Shown piece after piece: positions 46,682 to 58,598 of a DNA stretch of 64,000 nucleotides. Source of the DNA: Astrothelium macrocarpum. Taxonomy: Eukaryota; Ascomycota; Dothideomycetes; Trypetheliales; Trypetheliaceae. The notes beneath the pieces are model-generated. The model searched no databases. It was given only the letters and a program-made list of their open reading frames with translations, and had not been told where the DNA came from. Made by a program: the position numbers and the translations under genes. The stretch lies in contig JAGEMR010000017.1 in assembly GCA_021030915.1 (NCBI GenBank), positions 124,001-188,000 on the forward strand, written 5' to 3'. Each line of letters starts with the position of its first letter. Positions within the stretch are counted from its first letter, which is position 1.

Positions 46682-48054
46682 TTATCTTCTTGTTCTTTCA
46701 AAAACATCAAAAGACGCACAGCCATTGACAAACTGCACCACAGCTTCATCGCTCATGCCTCTTCCCTTTTCTTCCCGCATCTTCGCTTCCTGCTCCAATC
46801 TCCATTTGTACACGAATTGCGTGTTTTCAGCATCAATATGAATGAAGGCATCCAACATATCTGTCAGTGCGTCGTATTCTTTCAGCCGCTCATTCACAAA
46901 CTCCACGTGCACGAGCTCGTGCTTGCCCAATCTCCCGACATAGCCTGGCTTTTGCGCTTCTTCGACAGCAGTGGTCCATTTGGATTTGAGATCAGAGAGG
47001 GAAAGTGGGCGAAAACCTACGCACCATCCTTCAAAAATCACAACGGAAATGGAAGGGGTATCGGGTATGTTGACGGTCTCCCAGGTCGATTCAGATGTAC
47101 GGTCCCCTTGACCATCAAAAGCGGACTTGTCGTAGACGGGGATCTTGGTCTTTGTGCGTGCCTTGAGAGAGGAGAAAAGCTCGGCTCCAAGCTTGAGGTC
47201 GTGGGTGCCTGGTTCGCCACGGTGTTGGATGAGAGGGTTATCTGTGGGCCGCAAATATCACCTTGTTAGAAAATATGGGAGTCTAATAATTGTATAGGAA
47301 ACAGTCCATCTATAGAGAAGTAGGGGGAATTATAATACCAGGATGCGATTTCGCGAGGGTTACTTGATCAGTATGGTCGAGATACAGATCATCAATGGAA
47401 AGAATGACTGTTGGAAGGCTATACGGTGGCGATGTTAAAGTGTTATGCAGAGTCGAGACCTAAAAAAGTAACGAAAGTTAGACCAAAAGAAACCGTGAAT
47501 GCAACATTCTGTGCTTGATTTGTTTTTGCGATTTGAAACAGAACTGCTGGCTTCTGGCTAGATGGCTATTATTCAATTCGTTTATTCAGTTTACGAAATA
47601 TGTATGTATGTATGTATGAAGGGCTAGACGGACGAGTGAAATTCAAGGACTTGGACGCCGTTGAATTTGAAAAAAGTGTCTCGAAGAACTTGGGAGTTGA
47701 ATGTTTACGGTATTCTATTTTAAGTAAAAAGTAAAAAGCGGCTGGGCGACTTGCCAAAGTTGTTTTCCCCGCGCCCTGGACTCCGTTGAGTCCGAGAAAA
47801 AAAGGCGGAACCTCTGCATCCTTGTGTCTCCTCTGGTGTTGTTCAAGACAATTGAGAATAAAAGGTATGCAATGATCGGATTTGTCGTCCACAATGTCTG
47901 GCATGGCGCTCTGCAATGCACTTTGAGGGACAGGCGTCTTTGCATGTGAAGGAATGACGCCAACCCTCGTCCCGTCGCACCCCGGTTGTTGGATCCAACT
48001 CTCCGCAAACCGAGGTCCTTCGGCTGCTCCCATGTCTTCGTCTTCCAGCTTCAT
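46682..48054 (-). CDS. P-loop kinase of the fungal glycerate kinase/Tda10 family
   Basis: Three exons, 48054..47755, 47459..47339 and 47241..46682, give 326 residues. Exon 1 ends in Walker A GVQGAGKTTL (Lys97). Exon 2 begins VSTLHNTL and holds ILSIDDLYLDH. Exon 3 has NPLIQHRGEPGTHDLKLG, VYDKSAFDGQGDR, VVIFEGWCVGFRP and a C-terminal Trp/Glu helix. This order is that of yeast YGR205W/Tda10 and plant glycerate 3-kinases, which phosphorylate D-glycerate; the activity of the fungal branch is less certain. The first intron (295 nt) uses a GC donor (TTG/GCAAGT), a genuine minor class, and contains a TATG tetranucleotide run. The start ATG is at 48054, because the longer frame begins with GTG. Divergent from fox2 by 96 bp. 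Confidence 0.85.
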
Positions 48055-48150
48055 TATTTCCCTATAATCGTACTTTCCCTTTACCACTTATTATTTCCCT
48101 CCGTTGACTGTTTGTCATTCATTTCTCTGCCATATCGAGTCCTCTTAAAC
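48055..48150. promoter_or_regulatory. compact bidirectional promoter, kinase/fox2
   Basis: Only 96 bp lie between two divergent start codons, so 5' leaders are very short or overlap, and regulatory sites must be shared. The sequence is CT-rich on the plus strand before the fox2 ATG. No specific site named. Confidence 0.5.
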
Positions 48151-51134
48151 ATGGGCGATCAGCTCCGCTTCGACGGTCAAACCATCGTGGTCACCGGTGC
48201 AGGTGGGGGTTTGGGTAAAGCATATGCTACTTTCTTTGGATCAAGAGGAGCAAATGTTGTTGTCAACGACTTGGGTGGTAGTACCAGCGGTGAAGGAAAA
48301 TCGTCAAAGGTATGTGCTGTCTTCTTAAGCTCGACACCTGAGCCATTCCGCTAAGAACTTCTCCATAGGCAGCGGATGCAGTCGTCAACGAGATAAAGTC
48401 CAAGGGCGGAAAGGCCGTTGCAAATTACGACAGCGTCGAAAATGGAGAAGCAATCATCGAAACAGCCGTCAAGACCTTTGGCAGAATAGATGTCTTGATC
48501 AATAATGCTGGTATCCTTCGGGATGTTAGCTTCAAGAACATGACAGATGCTGATTGGGATATCATTATGAAAGTCCACGTAAAGGGTGCATACAAGGTCG
48601 GTGAGATATGAGCAGTTTTGAAAGATTGAGCTCATCTATGTTAGTGTGCGAGAGCAGCATGGCCACATTTCAGAAAACAAAAGTACGGAAGGGTCATCAG
48701 CACCTCATCTGCGGCAGGTCTGTTTGGAAACTTTGGGCAATGCAACTATTCTGGTACGACTCCGCATGATTCACGCATAATTTATGCCTTTCTCTTCACT
48801 AATCTTTCGAAGCTGCCAAACTCTCACAGGTTGGTTTCACCGAGACTCTCGCAAAAGAAGGATTGAAATACAATATTCTCTGCAATACAATTGCTCCAAT
48901 CGCGGCGAGTCGATTAACTTCAACGGTCATGCCTCCAGATGTGCTCGAAAACTTGAAGCCTGAATGGGTCGTTCCTCTGGTCGCTATTCTCGTGCACCCT
49001 TCAAACACCGAGGAAACAGGAAGCATCTTTGAGGTGGGCGGTGGCCATGTTGCAAAATTGAGATGGGAGCGTGCAAAGGGTGCGCTTCTTCGAGCAGACG
49101 ACAGCTTGACACCAGGTGCCATCCTTTCGAAGTGGGAAAATGTTCGGGACTTTTCAGAGCCCGAACATCCTACTGGAGTTGCGAATTTCATGGAATTGTT
49201 GGAAGAGGCACAGAAGTTGCCTCGAAATCCACCGGGTGAAAAGGTTGATTTCAAAGGGAAGGTTGTCTTAATTACCGGTGCAGGTGGAGGGTGAGTTGAA
49301 TATGCGTAATACGTACTGAAACACGCTCATCTCATGTCAGGCTTGGCCGCGCATACGCATTACAATTTGGCAGACTCGGTGCCAGGATTGTTGTCAACGA
49401 TTTGGTCAATCCTGACACAGTTGTGCAAGAAATCCAAAAGAGCGGCGGGGAGGCCGTTGGCAACAAAGCTTCTGCTGAAGATGGCGAAGCTGTTGTCAAG
49501 GCGGCTATTGACGCTTACGGCCGTGTCGATATCCTCATCAATAATGCAGGAATATTGCGTGATAAGGCTTTTGCTAACATGGATGACAAGCAATTCGATC
49601 AAGTCCTCGCGGTCCACCTTCGGGGAACATACAAGACCACAAAGGCTGCATGGCCATACTTCTTGAAACAAAAATATGGTCGCGTGGTCAATACAACCAG
49701 CACAAGTGGGATCTACGGGAACTTCGGTCAAGCCAATTATGCGGCTGGAAAATGCGGCATTCTGGGATTTTCTCGTGCTCTTGCACGTGAAGGTGCAAAA
49801 TACAATATTTTTGTAAACACAATTGCACCCAACGCTGGCACAAACATGACTAGAAGTATCATGCCAGAAGAGGTTGTTCAAGCATTCAAGCCGGACTATG
49901 TCGCTCCGCTTGTCCTTTTACTCTGTTCAGACAAGGTGCCAGATCCACCCACAGGTCAGCTTTTCGAAGTTGGCAGCGGTTGGCAAGCGCAGACAAGGTG
50001 GCAGCGAAGTGGCGGCCACGCGTTCCCTATTGATGTCGCCTTAACACCTGAAGCTGTGCTCAAGGTCTGGGACCGCATCATCAACTTTGACGACGGTCGA
50101 GCCGACCACCCAGAGAGTGCACAAGACGGTCTCAAGTCTGTCATGGCAAACTTTGAGAATCGTTCAAGCGGAAGCTCGAATAACAATGGCGAAAGCTCTG
50201 AATACCTCCAGGCAATTGAGAAAGCTAAGAATGCAAAGGCCGAAGGCACACTTTTCTCCTATGATGAAAAGGACGTCATTCTATACAGTGAGATTCTCGC
50301 CAGGTGGTCAAGCCATGAATCCTAAAACTAATCAATGCTTCAGACCTTGGCCTCGGTGCCAAACGTACCGATCTCCCACTCGTCTACGAAAATCACGATT
50401 CCTTCTCTGTGCTCCCCACCTTTGGCGTCATCCCTCCCTTCAATGCAGCTGCCCCATACTCTCTTGGTGACATTGTCCCCAACTTCAACCCCATGATGCT
50501 CCTCCACGGCGAGCAGTACCTCGAGCTCCGCCAATTCCCGGTGCCCACTGAAGCCCAAGTCGTATGTTACCCTCATCTGGTCGAGGTGGTCGATAAGGGT
50601 AATGCGGGACTCGTCGTTACAGGCTCTGTCACCAAAGATGCCAAGACCGGAAAGGATTTGTTCTACAATGAGAGCACCATCTTCCTTCGCGGCTCGGGCG
50701 GCTTTGGTGGCCCGAAGAAGGGCACGAACCGGGGTGCGGCGACTGCAGTGCATAAGCCGCCGCAACGGCAGCCGGATGCGGTGGTGGAAGAGAAGACGAC
50801 TGAGGAGCAGGCGGCCATCTATCGTCTATCTGGTGACCGTAATCCACTGCACATTGACCCGGAGTTTAGCAAAGTAGGCGGATTCAAGACGCCAATTTTG
50901 CATGGGCTATGCTTCTTTGGCATCTCGGGGAAACACGTCTTACAGACTTATGGCGCGTTTAGGAATATCAAGGTGCGATTTGCTGGAACGGTTTTGCCAG
51001 GCCAGACTCTAAGGACGGAGATGTGGAAGGAAGGCAATACAGTTGTTTTCCAGACTAAGGTGGTTGAAACTGGTAAGCTGTGCATTGCAGGTGCTGGGGC
51101 CGAACTGGTCGGAGACGGGAAGGGGAAGTTATAA
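48151..51134 (+). CDS. FOX2: peroxisomal multifunctional beta-oxidation enzyme type 2 (Fox2)
   Basis: Six exons, 48151..48309, 48369..48596, 48645..48753, 48813..49290, 49341..50287 and 50344..51134, give 903 residues. There are two tandem short-chain dehydrogenase domains. The first has VTGAGGGLGKAY, NNAGILRD and the catalytic Tyr164-x3-Lys168 (YSAAK). The second begins VLITGAGGG/LGRAYA and has NNAGILRDKAFANM and YAAGK. A C-terminal hot-dog 2-enoyl-CoA hydratase-2 carries SGDRNPLHID (Asp805, His810) and HGLCFFGISGKH. Together they hydrate trans-2-enoyl-CoA and oxidise the D-3-hydroxyacyl-CoA in peroxisomes. The last three residues are GKL, a weaker variant of the SKL-type import signal. Length and domain order are those of fungal Fox2. 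Confidence 0.96.
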
Positions 51135-52229
51135 GAGGTGTCTTACTTTGGAAGTACTAATTCCTTAGAAGGAACGTATTTTGTATTTTAGGAAAATTAT
51201 CAGTACCAAGCATTATTCGAGTCTTAAGACCATGATCACCTAAATGACTGAGTTTCATTAGCAGAATGCCAAATAAATCTTGCATGGGATTTTAATCGTC
51301 TTCATAAGTAAGCTGCTTATATAATTTCTAAGAAAATTCGGCTTTTACTTTTGCTTCTTCTCCGGAAGGTCTTGTAGAACAGCAAAACCCACGATACCAA
51401 GTGAAGTCACCGGACACTACGTTGGACTCATGCATGGAAACGAGACGATCTCGCGCAATGTCTTGTTGCGAGTTTCTCAACATTGCGCATGTCTATCATT
51501 ACTTATCAAGAGTCTTCCGTCTGTAATTTTCGAATGGGCAATTTTGTAGCCGACCAACTGATAGGAACGATAATCGAACGTGCATCAAGGCGCCTGAGCG
51601 TTGTGTCTCTTTGCTGCCCTTGCCAACGATGGACAGGGAAATTGAACCCATTCTTATCCTATATATCTCAAGAATTGCAAAAGTGCTTCACAACATCCCG
51701 ACTGGAGATCTCCGTACTAGAACAAGTCAGCCGCGAATCTGCAAGATACAGCAGCCCAGATGATCCGTGGTCAATGCTAAGGTGAAGCTTCAGCTTGAGA
51801 AACAGGGTCACAAGAAATCAACACCGCGGCAAAATAGCAATATACACCGAGAGGGAAATCCCGTATGATGGAAGTCAGTAAAAGTGCCGAGCCTGGCACG
51901 GCATAGACAGAGAAAGCTCCCAGACAAACCAAAGTCGAGCCTCATCAAGATGGTTCTCCATCCAATTAGAGCTGCTATCGAGAGTTCGGTCTATCGCATG
52001 CGGCAACTTTATTTCCGCTCGATAGAACAGACATCCGTTGTGCCGTGTTCCTTTCATCCTTTAGATTCCCACTGACACGCTCAACCGAAAAGTACAGAAT
52101 TTTTACGTATGCCAAGACTTTGATTAAACCATTACAGTACAGAAGTGTCAAAAGATTCAAGCAATCTTGCACGACCTACATTTTCATCCGGACCAAAAGC
52201 CCAAAGTTTTTATTGAACCTAACTCTAGA
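51135..52229. other. intergenic region, nothing recognised
   Basis: 3' flank of fox2, then about 1 kb without recognisable genes. A 9-bp stem (GCGCAATGT at 51453 with ACATTGCGC at 51480) is the only structure noticed and could be chance. AT content rises slightly toward the transposon block. Confidence 0.4.
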
Positions 52230-53065
52230 ATGTGGAGTTTTTCTATTGTGCTCATTTTGGTCAAAATTCAGGTTGCTCTTTCGCAGAATTCGTCCCACTT
52301 TTTTGCCAACAACTCTTCCACTCAGTCTTTTCCATTTGTCTTTGGTAACGACACTCTTGATTTTACTCAGTATCGTCTTCCAATCAATGCTTTAACAAAG
52401 CCTATGCTGATAAGAACGCTAGGGACGTTAATATTTCTATACCCACAAAACGTAGTCTTGCACAGGTCAACCCAGATTTATTTAGAAGAGGAGTCGACAA
52501 CAGAAACCCAGCTAACGTATGCCCACATTCCTCAATGGGGCCAGAATACAGTGTCTTTATGTATTCCAGATGTGACAGACGGCACAGTTTAAGGGATCTG
52601 TATGGCCTTTGCAGGAGCCACAAGAACACTGGTATCCAACAATACTTCCGGCACATGTGTGAAATTGATGAAATATGTCTTGAAGTTCCTCTGAACGGCA
52701 GGGAAGTAGCCTGGTGCTTTGGCACTAACCAACAAAGCTTCACAGCTGATAGTTTCCCCCAAAGAACTTTGGCTCGGGAGTTACAGGCAGGGATACCACC
52801 ATCGCCCTCTCCAGGTATCTCGATTGTTTTCTCCACATCAATCCTGTTTGATATACCTTACATGGCTGCGCAAATCACTATTGTGGCAGTAGATGGACAT
52901 GGAAATAGCTTACAGCCTGTCCACACTTGCACCGACTGCAGTTCTCTCCATCTCTCAAATGCGCCAGCGGGGACAAGTAGGTTCGAGATCTATTACTTGG
53001 TGCCGAGTCCTATCGATACACTACAAATCCACGGAGTTATCTGGAAAGGCGGGAACAGAGTATAG
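52230..53065 (+). pseudogene. probable broken gene for a secreted protein
   Basis: From the ATG at 52230 the frame begins MWSFSIVLILVKIQVALSQ, a good signal peptide, and runs for 120 codons with N-glycosylation sites, ending at TAA 52590. Protein-like sequence continues in the same frame after the stop (GICMAFAGATRTLVSNN), then shifts by one base near 52680 into LNGREVAWCFGTNQQSF, which stays open to 53065. So one stop plus one frameshift separate a signal peptide from a plausible C-terminal half. The TAA could come from CAA by a RIP-type C-to-T change. I found no intron that repairs both defects. Family unknown; two independent short genes remain possible. Confidence 0.4.
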
Positions 53066-54302
53066 TGCTTAATCACTAATCGTGTTCTTCTGGTTTGGAA
53101 ACCTTTGGAACGCGTGGCCACTTATGAGAGTAGGTGTTGTCCCGGGGAATTTTGGTCCGTTTTTGCCGTCCAGGGAAAACTGTTCTCGTTCGGGCAGGTT
53201 TTGGTACCGATGGGGCAAGTGTACGTACCTAACTGTCTACATCTCGTGCGCAAGGATATTCATATAGCCCGCCGAGGCAAGGGATTTTGTCCCGTAGAAT
53301 ATCCCGCACTCTAGCCGTTTTCACGTGATCGTGTACCAAACTAGATCGTGCACCACCGTCGCATATAGAATTCTATTTTTTTAAAATTTAATTATTTTAT
53401 TAATATGATTTCAATTGAATTCGTAATTGAAGATTTGAAATTATAAAAAATATTTATAATTTAATAAATTATTTAAAAATATAATATCAATTATAATATA
53501 TTATTATATTATTGAAAAAATAAAATTAGATTAAAAATTGATAAAATCGAAATTCGAAATTTATTAAATAATAAATAATAAAAAATTTTTATTAAAAAAA
53601 TAAATAAATTTATAATATATGATATATTTTTAATAATTATAATAATAAAATTATTTATTTTTAATATTATTAATTTCTGATTTAATATAAATTAGATTAA
53701 TTATTAAATTAAAATTTTTATATTTTAAAAATTATAATATTAATTGAAATAAAATAAATAATTAAAAAAAATTATTTAAATATTTTGATATTATAATAAT
53801 TTATTTATTTTTTTATAGAATTTTTAATTAATAATAATAAATTTATTAAAAATTAAATGAATATAATATTAATTTATATAATTAATATAATATCAATAAA
53901 AAAGATTTTTTTTAAAATTATATTAAAAAAATAAAATATATTATATTTTTTTTTTATATTATAATAAAATTATATTTAAAATATAATTTAAATAAATGAT
54001 TATATATGAATTTTAATTATTATAATTATTTATATAAATAATATATACATTTTTTTAATTATTATTTATAAAAAAAATTAGAAATTTTTTTATAATCTGA
54101 TTAATAAATTTTGAATCTGATAAATATAAAATTTTTTATATAAATATTAAATCTGATTTTTTAAATAAAAATTTTATATTTAATTAATTATGAATATTTT
54201 TGATTAATATATATAATCAAAAATTGGATATAATAAATATTAAAAATTATTCTGAATAAATAATTATAATAATTATTTTAATTTTCAATTTTTTTTCTGA
54301 TA

Positions 54303-56095
54303 AGTCGGAATTCATGGAATCCGGCAGCCCCCTGAATCCGACAGCCCCCACCACTTAATTTCATTCCATCTAATTCAATTGAATTCGTTCCATCATCCAT
54401 CACACTATTTCAATATAATTGATTATGAATTTATAATTATTTTTATTATCACTGATTACGAATTTGATATTTATCTTTTAATAATTCAAATAATCAATAT
54501 ATATAATTTATTTAAATTTATTCTTCAAAAATATATTCAAAATATATTAAATAAATGTATTAATTATAAATATCAATAATGATTATTTTCATATTAAAAG
54601 GAATTCCTCGTATAATAAATTATTGATGAAAATAATCAAAATTTTTTTCTAAATTATAATCATTTTTATAAAATAACCGTTTAAATTATTTATATCAATG
54701 AAAATGAAAAATTTATTAATAAATAATAAATTTCCAATTTTATTAAATATAATTCATATATTAAATTTATAATCGGATGAAGATTAGATATAAATTAAAT
54801 CGAATATATATTCAAAGATCAAATTATCGTATTTTTAAAATATTTTAATGAAATATATAAATAATTCAATATTCGTCTAAAAAATATATGAAATATGAAT
54901 AAATAAAATCTAGAATTAGATATTTATACGAATTCCATCATATTTATTTTTTCAGATAAAAAATATATTTATAAAAAAATATCATAAAATCATTAATAAA
55001 TTTTAATTATTAAAATTATCAGTTTATAGAATTATTTTATTGATTTATTCATTATATTTAAAAATAAGAATTTTCAAATTATCTGATTTCATTCGAATAA
55101 AATATTGAATTAGAATTATATTATTTTATCAAATAATTAGATATTAAATAAAATTGAATTAAAATGGCTAATATATATATTTGAATTATAAATATATTTT
55201 AAACATAATAAATATAGATTTTTATTATTAAATGAATATATAAATTATATTAATATGAATTTTATATACGCGTATAAAAATTTCAAAATCGAATTAATAT
55301 TTATATTTTTTTATATTTTTTATATTTTTCAATCATTAAATATTTATAATTTTAATTCTATTAAAATTTATTATTATAATTAAATTGAAATTTTTAATCA
55401 ATTTGATAATAATATCATAATCAAAAAAGATTATTTTATTTATTATTATAATCTTATATATATAATAGATCTTATTTCATATAATATTCGTATTGAATGA
55501 AAAGAAATTGATTTAATATTTTTTAATTTGAAAAAATCATTATTATTTCCGTTTATATTCGATTTATAAATAAAATCAGAATTTTAAATATTTTTATAAT
55601 GAAAATAATCTCATTCATATTTATTTAAAATATCACGAAATATTCAGAAATTCCAAATAATTATTTATATATTTAATAAATTTATTCATATAAATAATAA
55701 AAGGAGACGTTTATTTGATAAAATAGATAAAATGTTAATAATAATAATAACAAATATGATTAAATTGGAAAATAGAAATATATATTTATAATATAAATTA
55801 GAATCAAATATTATTAAATTAATTAAAAAAATTATTATAATTGACGTGAATGAATGTTTTATGATCGTAAAACGGATTCAGAAGATGATTATTGAAATAG
55901 TTATTTCATCAATCAATTCAATATTTAAGATAAAAAAAACACGTATAAAGGCTGCCGCTGAATCTGTTTATAGCGCCATATATACAAAATTTCAATCTTA
56001 ATTATTATTATTAAAATAATTACATCGAATTTAAATGAGACGAAATGGTGATGCTGCCGGATTCAGGGGGCTGCCGGATTCCATGGGTTCCGACT
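54303..56095. mobile_element. nested TIR transposon C (1,793 bp, TA duplication)
   Basis: Left end AGTCGGAATTCATGGAATCC, right end its inverse ...GGATTCCATGGGTTCCGACT, giving TIRs of at least 43 bp. TA lies outside both (54301-54302, 56096-56097). The TIR contains GAATCCGGCAGC twice, 17 bp apart. The TIRs keep a high GC content while the interior is almost pure A/T. No transposase motif is readable. Confidence 0.85.
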
Positions 56096-56633
56096 TATAT
56101 AAAAAATAAAATTTTAATAATTATATTTTTATTTCATTTAATATATAAATTTTAATTTTTAAATATATTTTTATTTAAATTTTTTATAATATATTATTTA
56201 TAATAATTCGAATATTAGATTTATATAATAAAAAATAATTTTAATAATTTATAAAAGAATTTTTTAAATTTTTTTTGATTTATTTTTTAATTAATTTTTA
56301 TTAAATATAATATTATAAATGATTAAATTTGAATAAATCTGATATTTTTTATATTAAAAATGATATTTAAATAATTTAAATTGATAAATAAATCGTTTAA
56401 TAATGATTTAAAAATTTTAAAAATTTTATTAAAAAATTTTTTTTTTAATAAAAAAAAATAATATATTTAATATATGAATAAAAGATTATATTAAATAAAA
56501 AATTATTTTATAATTTTAAATGAATCTTTATTAAAAAAAAGATATTTAAATATTATTTGATTTTATTAAAAAAAAAATTAAAAATTTAATTAAAAAAAAT
56601 ATTTCGAAATAAATTTTTATTTGAATAAATATA

Positions 56634-58496
56634 ACGTATTCCACAAGCGAGCGGAACATACAAACGAATGGAACACGAATACCAAAAAAATTACCACCTC
56701 AATCAAAAAACCATCAATTATTCAATATCATTATCAAAAATTTTATCTATATTATTTGTATCTGATTCAGAATCTTCTTTTTTATCATTTTTATATATTC
56801 TGGTATTATGTCCAGTCTTTCCGCAGTTTCTATAACATCTTTGATGAATAATATTATTTTCTATTCCATTATTTTTATCAATATTCAAATATCTAGATTT
56901 CGTATTATCAGTTTTTACGATATCTAATTTTTGAATTTCTTCTTTATTTAAGATTCTATTTATTTATAAATATTTTTTTTTACGTGTTTTATATTTTATA
57001 TAAATTATATTTATTATTTTAAATTCTTTAATTCGTATTTTTATAATTTTAAATTGATACGTCATTATTTATATATTTTTAATAAAAATTTCCAATATTT
57101 TAATAAATCCAATTAACGAATTTTTTTAAAAATTAATAAATTTTTTAAAAATTAATATAAATTAAAATTCAAATTCTTTAATATTCTTTAATATTTTAGA
57201 TTTTTAAAATATTTTCTGAAAGAATAATTCTAATGAAATTTTCAATCGAATATTCAATTTATTCAAAATTATTTATAAATTAAAAAAAATAAATCTAATA
57301 TTTTTAAAATCTTTTAAAATCTGATTTTTTATAATTAATATTTTAAATATATTAATAAAAATTGATAAAAATTTGATTTTCATGATATGATTAATTTAAT
57401 TATATATCAAAATTTCGATCTGATATAAATACGTTTTTTTTAAAGACGAAAAATAATCCATATTTAATGATTATAAAAAATGTGATGAATATAATGATAT
57501 ATAGAAAATTATTATTTTATTTTTTTTATAAAAATTTTCAAATTTTATAAAATTATGATTTTCATATCCATTCAGAATTAATAAATAATATATATTTATA
57601 ATTTTTTTTTTTATATATATATTAAAATATTTAATCCATTTAATATCAAATTCATTTATTATTCAATCATTTTTAGAAATTATAATTCGTTATTAAAATG
57701 ATAATCGATTCTCGTTATATCAAAAATTTTAATGAATTTTATTTTAAAAAATAATAAAAAATAGAATTATTCGATTTATTTTATTAATATTTAAAATTAT
57801 TAAAATTCATTCACAATTATTTGATTAAATTTATTTTGATTTATAATATCTTTTTAAATCAATAATAATTTTTAAAATATTTAAAATAATTTTTATCATA
57901 AAATCATTTTCATTAAAATTTTAGATATTTTCATTTAATATATTATATTTTATTTTAATATTATTCATTAATCGGAATTAGTCTTTAATTATATTAAAAT
58001 TTTTATATAAATATTTTTGATAATCAAATTTTTGATTGAATTTTATTTTAAATTCAATTTTTCATTTAATAAAATTTATAAATCAATTTTTTCCAATTTT
58101 TTTTTTATTTCATAAAATGAATAATAAATCTGTGATATCTCGAATTCGGATATAAATAAAAAAATCCTTATATATCAAAATCAAATATATGATATATAAT
58201 CGTATTTTCTTCTATTTTTATAAATTTCAAAAAATTGGATTATATATTGATTTTAGATTGAATACCGTAATTTCTTTGATATATGATTATATGAGAAATA
58301 TCAAAAATTATAAACACGTTTTTTTTCATATCAAATTGATCTTTTTGAATAATCTGAATGATAAATTATATTCGAATTTTTTTATGAATTGAATATATAT
58401 TATTGTGTTCAGACATTATATATTGAAATAAATGGGGTAAATTTTTGATGTTCGTGTTCCACTCGCTTATACGTTCCGTTCGCTTGTGGAATACGT
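56634..58496 (-). mobile_element. nested pogo/Fot1-like transposon, copy 1 (element A, 1,863 bp)
   Basis: TIRs begin ACGTATTCCACAAGCGAG, with TA outside at 56632-56633 and 58497-58498. On the minus strand near the left end (about 56760-56845) a decayed zinc knuckle is still visible, NCGKTGHNTRIYKND followed by EDSESDTN. It resembles the C-terminus of fungal pogo/Fot1 transposases, with Cys codons turned to Tyr (TGT to TAT), the change expected from RIP. The transposase therefore ran right to left and is now riddled with stops. Copy 2 lies about 100 bp downstream in the same orientation. Confidence 0.85.
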
Positions 58497-58598
58497 TATA
58501 TTAAAAAAGAATTTTAAATTTTATTCATTTTTTTATTTAAAATATAAAAAATTTTCGAATTTTAATAATAAAAAGAAATTAATATAAAAATTGAAATA

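Noticed and set aside
51453..51488. 9-bp stem hairpin downstream of fox2
   Set aside because: Too short to separate from chance and not placed at the stop codon.
58189..58392. 67-codon plus-strand frame in element A
   Set aside because: It is composed of A/T-rich codons from decay, on the strand opposite to the transposase remnant.
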